NCBI RefSeq assembly: GCF_905475395.1
Contig: NC_058338.1
Span: 3,659,001 to 3,723,000 of the forward strand
Source of the DNA: Chrysoperla carnea
Taxonomy: Eukaryota; Arthropoda; Insecta; Neuroptera; Chrysopidae
Length of the DNA: 64,000 nt
Direction: 5' to 3'
This document shows positions 37,853 to 50,800 of this stretch, piece by piece. Each line of letters begins with the position of its first letter. Position 1 is the stretch's first letter. Both the position numbers and the translations under genes were made by a program. A model generated the notes under the pieces. It was not told where the DNA came from. It worked only from the letters and a program-made list of their open reading frames with translations, and did not search any database.

Positions 37853-38008
37853 CGAAATGACGGTGTATACTACAGACCGCATATACCATCAGCATCACAA
37901 CAATATCATCAGCATCAGGCATTAAGTGTACCAAATCCACCAGATTCTGGTATATTCTCATCAATATCAAATGGCTTTAGTAATCTTGTATCAAATATCT
38001 TTGGATAA
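37853..38008 (+). CDS. probable alternative last exon of the carboxypeptidase
   Basis: A phase-0 AG acceptor (ataaatttccag) precedes 51 open codons and TAA. Exon 8 (ending 34654) also ends in phase 0, so exon 8 can splice either to 35894 or here. The alternative tail begins RNDGVYYRPHIPS, is rich in Gln, His, Ser and Pro, and ends with GIFSSISNGFSNLVSNIFG. The hydrophobic residues of that segment would lie on one face of a helix. The codon choice resembles the upstream exons. Alternatives are an unrelated small gene or a chance open frame. Confidence 0.6.
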   Translation, partial: RNDGVYYRPHIPSASQQYHQHQALSVPNPPDSGIFSSISNGFSNLVSNIFG

Positions 38009-40197
38009 AACCAAAAATCAGACAAACGTTATCTTTGAATGGATAAGCTTCAAAAATTCATTATGTTCAAAGTATTTATTAGCTTTAAATAATTTATGCA
38101 TTTCAATTTTTTAAAACACTTTTCCTGCAATAAAACAAACACGAGCCAAGTAAAAAATACTGTTTTTTTTTTACTTTTATATTTTTTTTGATCTCTTTGT
38201 AGTAAATAGTAAAATGAATTTTTTTTAAATTTATTTTTTTGGGACTGATTAATTGGATCCGGACATCTGGTGACAGTAAATTTAACAGAACTTACAAGCG
38301 AGTACAAAATTTTAGTCAAGAAATATTGGATCTATTCCGAAATACACACGAACTCTGCTTGATAATTATGGAGGGTAGAGATAAAGAGAATCATCTCTGT
38401 ATATAAAAAGGGTCCACAAAAAGCAGAAAATTGTTTGAGCAAGACTGTAAGTGTTAAAAGAAAGTAATAAGAGTAAGATAAAGGTCTAAACAAGTTGTTA
38501 GAAAAAAATGGAGTTGATGTCAAACACCTTTTGCTACACCAGCGTCATTCTGATTAATTTTAGAACTGTTATTTTCTGTTTTCAACTGGACACTTTTATT
38601 ACTTTGACGCCTATTTAAGATTGTCCTCCTTACCTCTACTCTTCAGATTGATAATGTTGATTTTTACGAGATAACGCCTGATGGTATAAAATCGAACTAA
38701 GTTTACGATGCAAATAATAATGTATTGATGGCAGGTCACAATTTTTTTCTAGTTATTTTTAGTTAATATATTATTTAATTATTTATCGGTTAATTTCTTT
38801 AAAATATTTAAAAACGTTTCATTCCATTTAAAGGATTCTTCGGATAACTTTTCCGAAAGTAATTTTTGAGTAAACACGAAATCATTAAATGTCAGCCCTC
38901 TTTTTGTAGAATCGAAGAATGTAAAAACACACTTTCCTCTCAAAAATTTAAGGATTTTGCTATTTATTTTTCGATTTTCTTTTAATTAAGACTTTTATTT
39001 GGAGAAACTGTAATGTTATATAGAAATTGTTTTCGAATTTGTGGTAGATTAATGTAAATGGAATGAAACCGTGAAAATTATTGCAGAAAAAGGAAAATTT
39101 TGTTAAAATTAAGATACGTATGTATGTAAATGTTATAGTATATTGTGCAACGAGTTTGGGTATTGTAGACTACTCATGAGAACGAAGTTAGAAGCACGCG
39201 GACCAAGTGAGTGCTTTTACCGCTAAAGTGGGTAATAGACAAGCCATACGAGTTGCACACACTATTTAATATTACGAATGCAGGTTTAGTTCCCTCTTTC
39301 AACACCATTTTCCATACAACGACAAACAGCTAATCGCGTACGCAATGGATAATTTTAACTAATTGTCGTACAGAAAAACAGTGTGGAAAGAATACTTAAC
39401 CCGCATGAGTAAAAACAAATTTTATGTGATGTTAAAAAGAAATAATTTCTATTATTATTTTGTTAAACAAAGAAAAAAAAATCATGTATTTTTATCAAAA
39501 ATATAAATAAATTTGACATTAATTCATAAGAAAAGTGGAGTTTAATTTTTTGAGGGATGACAATAACCGAATTACCAAATTAGCAAAGAGTAACATTCAT
39601 AGTAAGAGTAATCACCTGTAAAAGTAAAAGCCTGTGAGTAAAAAACTGATCTAGGAAATTGGGGCAAAAATCGAAATGTATTTTGAGCCGGGTTTCATAA
39701 AAAATCATATTGTTCCTTAGAAATACAACCCTTTTAGCGTTTATTCGGCTTTACTTCTTAAGATTATTAACATACTTATGTCAACTAGACATACACGACA
39801 ATCTTTCTCGTAGAAAAAGGGCTCTAAAATGTTCTCTCTGTCAAAAAGATGGGTGTTTTTACTAATTTCCATGCAATTTCAAGCTTCCCAAACAGGCTGG
39901 ACGGGCCACATTAATTGTACTAAGAAAGAGTAAACGCGTATGACCAGCAATCCGAAATATTTTTCAACTGTAAGTTGTCAAAAACTTTCAAAAGCTCGGA
40001 CACAGTGACACAGCATAGTTTTATAAAAACAAAATTCGATGATAATTTTGGTATGAATTTTTGTAAGACTTTTTTTGAAAAAACAAAAAACAGCCAATTT
40101 TTTATATAATTTTTAAATTGTAACAAAAATGCATACAAAAATATTCTTAATAAACAAAATTAAATAAATTTTAAGACTATACCATGGATCCTTCCAA
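38009..40197. other. intergenic region between carboxypeptidase and RFC5 3' ends
   Basis: Tail-to-tail spacer. An AATAAA (gcaataaaac) lies near 38130, after the alternative exon. A diverged relic of the 22.3-kb foldback is near 39560-39620. No gene seen. Confidence 0.6.
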
Positions 40198-43100
40198 TCA
40201 CGATTGTTGTTCTACTAGATCACGACCAATTTGAAAGGCTGATATTAACGCGGATAATTGAATGTCTTCATTTGTACCAGTTGCTAAACGCATTTCAATA
40301 TCTGATAGTTTAATTAGAAGGTATACGAACACTTCAGATGGAAATTCAACTGGAAAAAATCAAAAAAATTAAATAAAGTTTTAAAATTTACTAGAAAATA
40401 ACGATGCCTACGAGCACCTTTACGTAAAACGAAATTTAATCTACGGACTTTTGGCAGAATAATAAACCTTTTATATACAGATGAAAAATTACATACCTCT
40501 TTGAATATATAAGTGAACTTCAGATAAAATATCCGTTAAGGCTAAGCCTTTCGAAACTTTTAATGTTTTAATATCTAAATAACGCAAATTAAGGAAAATA
40601 TACAAATTTTTCGAGTGTTTAGAATAAAGCTGACAAGTTTTTAATAAACAAAAGGATACTTTTATAAGTAACATCAATATCTTCTGTTAGAAGCCATTTA
40701 ACAATATTTTCAATGTCATTTTTCATAGGGTGTCCCACACATGTATAAACATTTTCCTCGTTCACATATTTATACGCCAGCCAAGTACTTTGTAATATAT
40801 TTAATACTTTCCTCATATCACCACTGGCTAAGGTAAGTAATGCTTGTTTTCCATCTTCTGTTACGGTTAAACTGTAAAACATAAAAAAAGGTGCGTAAGA
40901 AATTAAACTTCTTTAATAATAATTTATAAGTCTATAATAATTTATAAATTCAACAAAACCTTTTTGTTTGTGAGTTATCTTTTCAAACAAATTAGATGAA
41001 AATATCAACGGATCAACGTGATATTTTGCACAGAGATAGTTGGTGAGTTAAAATAAAGACATAGGCTACTTTTTATCCCAAAGAAATGTCTAGTTATTTA
41101 GTTCTTTATATTCGAATTTAATAATAGTTCTTTATATTCGAAAATAACTTTATATTCGAATTTAAATGTATGTATTCGAAAAGGCTGGGAAGTTAAATCA
41201 ATGAAATTATCTACCGCTTCCACTTTTACTTAATAAATAATTTAAACTTCCTTTTAACTCCGTCATTAATTTTATTATTTCAAAAATATCTGAAATCTTA
41301 TAAAACTTACCTTTCTTTATCAATAACATGATTTAATCGTGGAATAATTTGATCATTGTTCAATGGTCCAAATCGAAATCGGGTACATCGAGATTGTATC
41401 GCAGGAATTATTTTACCCAAATAATTACAGATAATACAGAATCGGACATTATCAGTATATTTTTCGATTACTGAAAATAAACAGAAATGAAAAATTATAT
41501 AAGATCAATCAATTCAAGATTATTTGCATATATAGAAAACAGATTTGCATATACAGGGTGCTTTGACATATGCTTAGAATATGATGTCCCTCATTTAACA
41601 TTGCAACTATAATTTTCTCATACATTTTCAGGAAACCCCAATACGAGAAAATTTATCATTCTTTAAAATGTGGTAAAAAACTGATACAATTTATTTATAA
41701 TGCAAAATATCTTAATTGTAGACAGTTATTCCATTTTTAAATGTGATTGTGACTGTCGGGCCACTCTGTATTGGGTAATTGCAGTAATAGCTTTACTTCA
41801 AATAAAATATCCTTCAAAGGTAATTCAAATAATTTTTCTTTTTGTCACATATTAGTTTTAAATTTATTAAATATTTTTATTTGATAAGGCCTTAACTATT
41901 TATAAAATTAAGATTCGATAACAAATTAATAATAAATAAAATATATAATTAACAATTTTAAAATTTATTTATATAATTATTGATTAAGAAGACTTGGGTA
42001 TTTTTTATTTATTGTAAAACACATATCGATGATTTTTTCTCAACAGCTTTAGAACGATTTGCTGCTGCACCATTTGCGACAGGTATCGTATAGCGTGGTT
42101 CAATTTCAGCTTTAACCATTGTCGTTTGATGTTCTTGTTCAGCTTTACTTAACTTTATTCCTAGATGATTAGCTACTAATGAAACAATTGAAACAGCCAC
42201 CTGGAAATTTATACAATATTAGGTATAAAAATTGCTTAAAAATAATCAAATTACGGCCAAAATCGTTTATATCGACATCGCTAATAGTCTTTGGGTCACC
42301 CCCCTTGGTGCCCCAAACCTGTGTCTTTTGAGGTCCTTTCAATGCCTTTATAATCGATTTTAACTAAAGTTTGTTACCGATTCGCCTGTCCGTGATGAAA
42401 CGGTATATTGTTTTAGATTATTGTCTCTGCAAAATTGTTGAGTTTTATCTAAGCGTATGGCTCGTTGATGCTCGCAATCACCTTAACAAGAATTCAACAA
42501 ATTATTTCACCAAAAATTGTATGAGTTTTAGCTATCTAAGTTTAGTAGATACATTTATGTAACTTACATTTATTTCCAAAAATTCCAATCGTAACTGCTT
42601 GATCGTGGATAATTGATTTGATACTATCTAACCAGTCGACTAATAATTCAAAACTATTTAAATTTGTTATATCGTAAACTAAGATAATTATCTAAAAGAA
42701 AAACATTTTTAAGAACTAGTCAAAATGAAATTTGGAGTTAATCGTGCTATGTTACTCTTTGTTCCGAACGATAGTAGATATTAGATACACGCGATTAAAA
42801 AATACACTTTAAAAATTGCAAAGAATATATTTTTTGTTTCGGTTTTTTGCTTTTCTAGAAAAATAATTGGAACAAAGTACTAATTAGCACGATTTTCTCC
42901 CATAAAATAATGCTCACATCAGAATTAAAAATATATTTATCAAGCATGTTACCCGCTAAAGCATCCCCACCAACATCAAATATTTTTATGGATACATAAT
43001 TAGAACCGGGAAGTAGAATACGTTTTAAGAAAAAGTCAACACCTGAAGTGCTCACATATTGTCGTGAAAATTCGTCGTAACAATATCGTTTTATAATGGC

Positions 43101-46100
43101 AGTCTGAAAAATCAAATTTTCATTATTATAACGGTGTAAACAATGAATTAAAAATATATTAATGTTAATACGTTTTATTTAATTTCAAAGATTACTCTCA
43201 AAACAAACAAAAAAACTGAATATTTTAAATATTTAAAAGAAAATCAATTGTTTTGTTTACCTTACCAACGTTAGATTCACCAACGAATACTACTTTAAGC
43301 TGTTTTTCTTCAGTTTCATCTTCTGAATCAGACATAATTATTTATTTACAACACGTCTGTATATTATTTACATATTTATGCCATTTTCAATCATATATTT
43401 TTATATGAAAAATCCCTACAATATGATTTATCAAAAAATTTTACAAATTAAAATTATTGAATATATTTTTCCAAAAATTATGTAATTGTGCTGGATTTAA
43501 TTTCAAGGTCGGTGTTCTAAATCAACTCACAATCCAATTCCATTTCGGAAAAATACACACGCTTTCTTTTTTGATGTATGAAGTTCGTCACAAGAGTTAT
43601 GCAATGGCGACTGGGTAACTAGTATAAGCCCGGTTATATATATTATTACCATAGAAACGCCTCCAATAAAACTCACACACGGTGCGAATAGATTAAAATA
43701 GACCCACCTTGTATAAGGAATGACATTATATTTAAATAAGGATTATTCAAATGATTTTCACCTACCCTAACAATAAAAGGTAATCCGTTATTGTTCAACT
43801 CCCTACAATAGACAAGATTAGAATATTCGAAAGAAGAATTTTTCATATAAATAGATGAGAAAATCATGGAAAATGTATCAATTCTTTCCTAGTTTTCAAT
43901 TCATTCAACTAACAACAATTATTATTTTTATTTTGCAACAATGAACAATTCATTGAAAGCAACAATTGTTACTTTTGTTATTTTTACAACTTTAGTTCAT
44001 TCTTGTTTAATTACGAATTGTCCAAGAGGTGGCAAACGGAGTAATTTATTAGATAATAGAATATCAACGGATTCTATCAAACCGGTAAGTTTAAAATATT
44101 GTTTTTATCTGGCTCAACAATCAAATTTTTTCAAAAAAAAATTCTTTAAAAAGCTTGAATTTCTGTACTTCGTACTTTTTCATATTTTATTTACAGTGTA
44201 CATCTTGTGGCCCACAATTGGCTGGACAATGTTTTGGACCATCAATATGTTGCGGACCATTTGGATGTCTAATTAAAACTTTAGACACAATCAGATGTCA
44301 ACGGAATGGTGGCTTCCATGAACAAACCCCATGCATTGCTGGGCGATCAACATGTGATGGCAATGCTGGACGATGTGCTTTAAATGGTATTTGCTGTTCC
44401 CAAGGTAGGTGAAAATTGTAAAAGCCTGATGCGCTTAATATCAAGAATGAATCGAAAAATAATTAGGCATGTGCAGTAGATTAGGCGTTCCGATTCATTT
44501 TTTATATTTTAAATTGAAAATTTCTAACGTGGCGCGTTGATCTCGTGATGGACGAAGGGTTAAAGACAACCAAATTTTATTTGCCCTATTTAACCCAATT
44601 TAGTGGAACTTCAAATAAAATTCCATCAATTTTTAAATATTTTAAAATTTACTCGATTTAACGAATAAGAAGTACACACAGGTTCAATTAATTTACACCA
44701 ATAAAATCTTTATTTTCAGAATCATGTTTTAAGGATTCATCCTGTAACGAAGATTTAGATAATGAAAATATGGCCCCACTAAATGGACTTTTCCAACTAT
44801 TAAATCCAGTACAACGTGCTCGTGCAGAAACTTTAGACAAACTATAATTTATGTAATTTAAAAGAGATAAATAAAAAAATGTTTATAATTACCTGAAAAA
44901 AACAAATTTATTGTTTTATTTATATATAAAATTCTTCGGCATTATTTTCTAAATAAACCACTTTTACACGCAATACGACATTGATCTTCGGTATTAAGAC
45001 ACATAAGGAATGTCTAATAAAGTCATTACGTCTTTTGTGTATACAATTTTATCACTATGGTAACCGTATAAATTTTTTAATCGATTAAATAATTATCACA
45101 ATTTTTGGTACTAATCACAGATTATAGTTTTTAATTTAAAACAGGTCTGCAACTCCCTATAAAATTTTTACTATTTTGGTTCTCTGAAGGTGCCTTTCTC
45201 CAGGTGGCTCTACTCGTTATATTCGTGTAGGGCCATCTATTAGTTTTGAAAATAATTTATCCATTTCAATGGTTGTTGGGGAAACAATATTTTATATATT
45301 TTTAAATAAATAAACAATACGTCTTTCAAAATTCGTTTGCATGTCATTAAAATTCGTTAAATTTCTTTGTGTGTATTCTCAATTGATTGTCTTTATTAAC
45401 ATTTTGTGGATTATTTGAATAGTGGCATTATTTAAGTATTTTGACCGTTTTCATTGTGCCCCTATTCATTAACTAATTAGTGTAATTTAGTCGTTTTAAG
45501 TGTGTTTATATTATTTTCCGATTTTTTATGGTATCTACTAAGTTTATTTTAGCACTTAGGTCTTGTTAATCGTGTTGATTACATTTAGGTAGTGTTTAAT
45601 TGTGATTATAATTGACTAATAACGAAATAAAATGGTTTTACATTACATTTAACTTACATCACACTAATAATTAATTGTTATTAATAATGTTCATATTAAA
45701 ATAAATGCTATTTTATTTCAAATATTGCAATAAATTATTACTTTATTAATATTTGTTATTTTATTTAAAAAACTTCACTTACTTCGCCTTAAAGCATTCT
45801 GCGCATCATTTGTCATGGCATCCGCTTCATCCAAAATAATTAATTTAAAACCACTTTTGAAAATAGTTCGTGTACTGGCAAAATTCAATATTTGTCCTCG
45901 TACAATTCCAATACCACGATCATCGGACGCATTCAATTCCAAGACCATCGATGTGAAACTATTTGCGGTGTACATTTGACGAGCACATGCCAATATTGTA
46001 CTCGTTTTACCGGTTCCAGGTGGTCCATAAAATAGAAGATGAGGAAATTGATCATCTTTGATAAATTTACTGACTGAAAAGCAAAAAAAAGAGATCGTTA

Positions 46101-46590
46101 TGTATAAATGGTGTTTAAATATCTGTGTATACTAAAATTTATTGACTTTATGTAAATACTAGCAGTTAACCCACCTGCTTCGCTGGGCAACTGCAATTTT
46201 AAATATAAAGACTATTGCGTTATAAAATTAAACTTCATTTGCCATCACTTATCCCCGTTAATTTCGTTTTAGCGTTCATCAGCGTTTACATCACTGAAAC
46301 GCCGCAGAAACTAAGACTTTCGATCGAGTATTAAAAAAATACTCGGTCATAATAGACTCACTTAAAATAAAAACGAAATAAGCTCATGAATTCTTTAATA
46401 ATAAAATAAATATTCGCTTACTAGTCTTGATAATATCTTCATGAGATACAAGATCCTCCAAAGTACTTGGCCGGTATTTTTCAACCCTTAAATTAATGAA
46501 ATGTATATTAATTAAAAATAAACTTAACACAGTTTTAAGCAGTTTGTAAAATTACCATGGTAAATTTGTTTTAACTTCACCCAATGTCAT
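40198..46590 (-). CDS. RFC5: replication factor C subunit 5 (36-kDa type), 330 residues
   Basis: Seven exons on the minus strand: 46590-46556, 46486-46422, 46073-45783, 41470-41311, 40871-40660, 40574-40497, 40349-40198, all phase-consistent. The product is a small subunit of the RFC clamp loader, which opens PCNA and loads it at primer-template junctions, and also serves the RAD17, CTF18 and ATAD5/Elg1 loaders. It shows NLPWVEKYRP near the N-terminus, Walker A GPPGTGKT, Walker B LDEADAM, the arginine-finger motif SRCTRFRF and the C-terminal collar helices. [12 protein letters not shown] and FASTRTIFK are typical of RFC5 rather than RFC2 or RFC4. Length equals the family's. Intron 3 (45782-41471) is 4.3 kb and hosts two other genes. 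Confidence 0.97.
42009..43335 (-). CDS. RAB28: Rab28 small GTPase, nested in RFC5 intron 3; catalytic Gln replaced
   Basis: Five minus-strand exons: 43335-43261, 43103-42918, 42691-42568, 42481-42378, 42200-42009, giving 226 residues. Rab28 is an atypical Rab linked to cilia and endosomal sorting. Family marks are the MSDSEDE start, [11 protein letters not shown] in switch I, MLDKYIF after switch II, and a farnesylation-type CVLQ end instead of a double-cysteine tail. The P-loop GESNVGKT (T26), the G4 motif NKCD and a G5-like SSR are present. The G3 motif, however, is DVGGD: residue 72, where human RAB28 has the catalytic Gln, is Asp (codon GAT). Exon 4 was found by phase and motif and is too short to stand out alone. 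The start lies 606 bp from the divergent inotocin ATG. Confidence 0.93.
43941..44847 (+). CDS. inotocin (oxytocin/vasopressin-like) preprohormone with neurophysin
   Basis: Three exons, 43941-44084, 44197-44404 and 44720-44847, encode 159 residues. A signal peptide ([21 protein letters not shown]) is followed at once by [12 protein letters not shown], which should yield the amidated nonapeptide CLITNCPRG after cleavage at KR. The neurophysin part has all 14 expected cysteines (CTSCGPQ to DSSC). The peptide would act on a vasopressin-type GPCR; in insects it has been linked to water balance and behaviour. The intron between the hormone and neurophysin and the phase-1 intron inside neurophysin are compatible with the family. 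AATAAA is at 44870. The gene lies antisense inside RFC5 intron 3, next to RAB28. Confidence 0.97.
44848..45782. other. remaining part of RFC5 intron 3
   Basis: AT-rich, with the inotocin polyadenylation signal at 44870-44875. No further coding exon or repeat of the named families is visible. Confidence 0.6.
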
Positions 46591-47826
46591 TTTAAAACAC
46601 TACAAATAAAACTAAAAAAAAAACAAAGTTAATCACACGTTTTGAAAAATTTTAAAACAAAATTTTAGTTCGTTTTACTTAAAATACCGCCAAGTTTAGT
46701 AGCAGTGCGTTATTAATCGATGACATTTGTTCACAAACTAATATTAAATGTAGACTGCTATTATAGAGGTTATATATTAGCCTTCTATGATTATTATAGA
46801 CTGGCACAGAACTGTCACGTAGTTTTTTCGTGAAATAGTCATAATAATATGAGTGACACATAGATAAAATTATTTTCTACTCTTTAGTACGATAAAAGCT
46901 TTTCCCTTAAAATGTATTTGCATACCAGGCATATATGTATTATGCAAGGTATACTAAGTTTAGTCCCAAGTTTGTAACGCTTAAAAATATTGATGCTACC
47001 AACAAAATTTTGGTATAGGTGTTCATAAAATCACCTATTTAGTCCATTTCTGGTTGTCCGTCCGTCCGTCCGTCTGTGGACACGATAACTGAAAAACGAA
47101 AAAAAATATCAAGCTGAAATTTTTACAGCGTACTCAGGACGTAAAAAGTGAGGTCGAGTTCGTAAATGAGCAACATAGGTCAATCGGGTCTTGACCTATG
47201 GGTCCGTATGACCCATCTTGTAAACCGTTAGAGATAGAACAAAACTTTAAATGTAAAAAATGTTCCTTATCAAAAAATAAACAACTTGACACATTTTTTC
47301 GTAAACATCACTGTTTACCCGTGAGAGCGCAAATTAGGAATAAAAAGAAATAATAGTAGGTAGCGCCACTAGTCAATGACATACTTCACTGATTTTAAAA
47401 ATGACAAATTTTGAAATATACAAATTCGGCTTTTTAATATTATAAATTCAAAAAGGTCCTAAATTAAAATTGTTTTATATTCAAATAAGAGAAAATTAAT
47501 TCAAGAAAATATCTAAGAAATGGATTAATAAAAAATTTACATAAAAATAATTAAATTATAAAAAATTAAAAATATGACAATTCTTGTAGATCGTGTTTCG
47601 GTATACTTCGGACAATGAGTAATTTGATTATCCACAGTTAAATTTCACCACAGAAGGTAGGAGGTTTATCTGTCATTTCATTCATATGAAGTGAAAGCAG
47701 CTGTCAAAAAAATTTTCCATAGTTTTTTATTAATTACTGAAAAAATTAGAAAAAAAATTTTTTAATAACCATAGGTGATTCAAAAAGTGTCTTATTTTAT
47801 ACTTTTTCATTTTTGCATTGCAAAAA
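46591..47826. promoter_or_regulatory. divergent RFC5/ANKRD13 intergenic region
   Basis: The 1.2 kb between two divergent start codons must hold both promoters. It is interrupted by repeat A at 46945-47345. I cannot name a specific promoter element with confidence. Confidence 0.5.
46945..47345 (+). repeat. dispersed repeat family A, copy 4
   Basis: Begins aggtatactaagtttagtcc and includes tgtccgtccgtccgtctgtg and cttgtaaaccgttagagata. It ends near gagagcgcaaattagg, lacking the caattgtttg tail. Confidence 0.85.
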
Positions 47827-50800
47827 ATGACCACAGCAGAAGATATCAAATCGGAATATCCCCTACATTGGTTAGTCTGGAATAATTTATTTAAAGATTT
47901 ACAGGATGAACTAGCTAAAAATATTGTAAGTAAAATCTATTTTTTTCATTTATCTTTTAAATTTGATTGATATCGAAATTTTGAATAAAAATGGGTGCCG
48001 AAAAATTTTGATTCGAAAGTTTTACAAATTAAATTAATTAGAAATAGATTTAAATTAATATAATGAAACCTTTAAACTGAAATAAGTGTGTCGCGTAATC
48101 GATAAAAATTAATATTTAAGATTATATTATTTGTGTATTGAAGCCATAGTACAAAATCTGTTATCTTTTCAGCATGATAAGGAGAAAAAAGACAATCGAG
48201 GACGATCACCTTTAATGTTAGCCGTGACATTAGGACATTTAGAATCCGTTCGAACTTTATTACAATATGATACAAATGTTAATTGTGAAAACTCTGAAGG
48301 CTGGACGGGTAATTTTCAATAATTTTTTAGTCATATTATTTATAAAGTACTTATACAGGATGTTTCAAAAAAGATATTCGTCAAAGATTTTTTCAAATTT
48401 GGTTTCATATTTAAGATTAAAAGGGGGTGGTTTAATGAGACGGGTAACATGTGTGGCAATCATTATAAAATATATATTTTAAATTTAATTAAATGCGTAA
48501 TGAAAAAAATTTTTTCGAAATTGAATGTTTAAGCAGGGCTGTAACGAGGGTACATAGCGCCGGTGGCAAGTATTTAGGTGGTTGCGCCTTATATATCGGT
48601 CCTACTAAATTTGGGTCATACTTTTCAAATTTGTGATAAAAATTAACCTAACTCTAATAGATTTCAAGAATTTAGAGACCTGGTCCCGGAATTAAGTATA
48701 TAAGTGTTAGCTAGCGAAAAACTGACATCGTAGCTGAAAAGAATGACCCCAAATTAGTGGGTTTCAAAAAAAATTCCAATAAGATTGGATCAAATTTACC
48801 TGTGTTATCCAAAAAATCGAATTTTTTTATCTTTATGACGTCATCAAAATCCAAAAAATTTAATTTTGCTCTATCACATCCAAATTTTTTCCAATTTTTG
48901 TAAACCAAGTATGTAATCCTACTAAATTTGGGTCATACTTTTCAAATTTGTGATCAAAATTAACCTAACTCTAATAGGTTTCAAGAATTTTAGAGTCCTG
49001 GTCCCGGAATTAAGCATATAAGTGACAGCTAGCGAAAAACTGACATTGCAGATGAAAAGAATGACCCCAAATTAGTGGATTTCAAAAAAAATTCCAATAA
49101 GATTGGATCAAATTTGCCTGTGCTATCCAAAAAATAGAATTTTTTATCTTTATGACGTCATCAAAATCCAAAAAATTTAATTTTGCTCTATCACATCCAA
49201 ATTTTATCCAATTTATGTAAACCAAGTATGTAATCCTACTAAATTTGGGTCATACTTTTCAAATTTGTGATCAAAATTAACCTAACTCTAATAGGATTCA
49301 AGAATTTAGAGTCCTGATCCCGAAATTAAGCATATAAGTGATAGCTAGCGAAAAACTCTCATCGCAGCTGAAAAGAATGACCCCAAATCAGTGGATTTCA
49401 AAAAAAATTTCAATAAGATCGAATCAAATTTTCCTATTATCAAAAAAATTTTTGAGACACCCTGTAAAAATACTACAAACAATACTTGAGATTTCCTATA
49501 AACTATTTTGTTTGTATGTACAGCCGTCCAAGAAGCAGTAGCAACTGGTGATCCAGAATTATTAGCATTAGTATTAGAACGTCGAGATTTTCAAAGGTAT
49601 TCAAGTCGTGTTGCTGGTATACCAGAACTTCTACAACGATTAAAACAAGCGCCTGACTTTTATGTGGAAATGAAATGGGAGTTCACCAGTTGGGGTAAAA
49701 AAAAGTTTAACTAGATAAACTTTAAGTTTTCATTCGTTTATACATGAATATTGATTGTTTTAGTGCCCCTAGTTTCAAGAATGTGTCCAAGTGATACATA
49801 TAAAGTATACAAACAAGGTTCAAATGTTCGAATAGATACCACTTTATTAGGATTTGATCATACGAGTTGGCAAAGAGGGAATAGGAGTTATATCTTTAAA
49901 GGACAAAGTAAGTATTGAGAAGAAGAAAAAGTTCTATTTTATACGGTGGTTTCTCGCTTGCTTTTACCCCATGTCGAGGTTCATCCCGAATTTTTCGCGT
50001 TTGTTTTTCAAGTGTAAATGTCGAGTATTGTTTAAAAAAATTGGATTTCTTTAGACGATGGAGCAACAATGATGGAAGTTGACCATGAAACAAAGCAAGT
50101 TTATATTGAAGCGATGCGTGTTGCCGAGGCAGAAGGTTTATTGTTAACTCCCCCAGAACAAGCAGTTGAATCACGTTTAACAACCCCACTTAGTACAACT
50201 TACATTGACACAGATAAAATCAGTTTTGAACGGTACGTTCAATTTATTTTCACCTGTCGAATTATTTTATCGAATTTATTGATGTTTTTTCCCCAGGAAT
50301 AAAGCGGGAATTTGGGGATGGAGATCAGATAAAACAGAAATAGTGAATGGTTTCGATTGTAAAGTGTTTAGTGCAACAAATGTAGAATTGGTTACTAAAA
50401 CTCGGACTGAACATTTAACAGATATTGATAAGGCAAAAGCTAAACAACCGAAGACACCTCTACAAAGTTTTTTGGGTATTGCGGAAATTGAAGAAAAATC
50501 TATGGTCAATGCAAATAGTAATGTAAGTCATGGAAATTTGTCTCGTAGTGTAAACCTGCCGAAAAGTAGCGTTGACACACTGATTTTTTTTTATTTTACA
50601 GGAAGAGTATACACATTCCGGTAATCCATGCAACATAACACCTGAAGAATATTTCGATAAAAACTGTGATTTAAATGGCAGGGATATAGGACGACCCAAG
50701 GAAGTAAATACTAAAATACAAAAATTTAAAGCGACATTATGGTTAAGTGAAAATTATCCATTATCATTACAAGAACAAATTATGCCAATTGTAGATTTAA

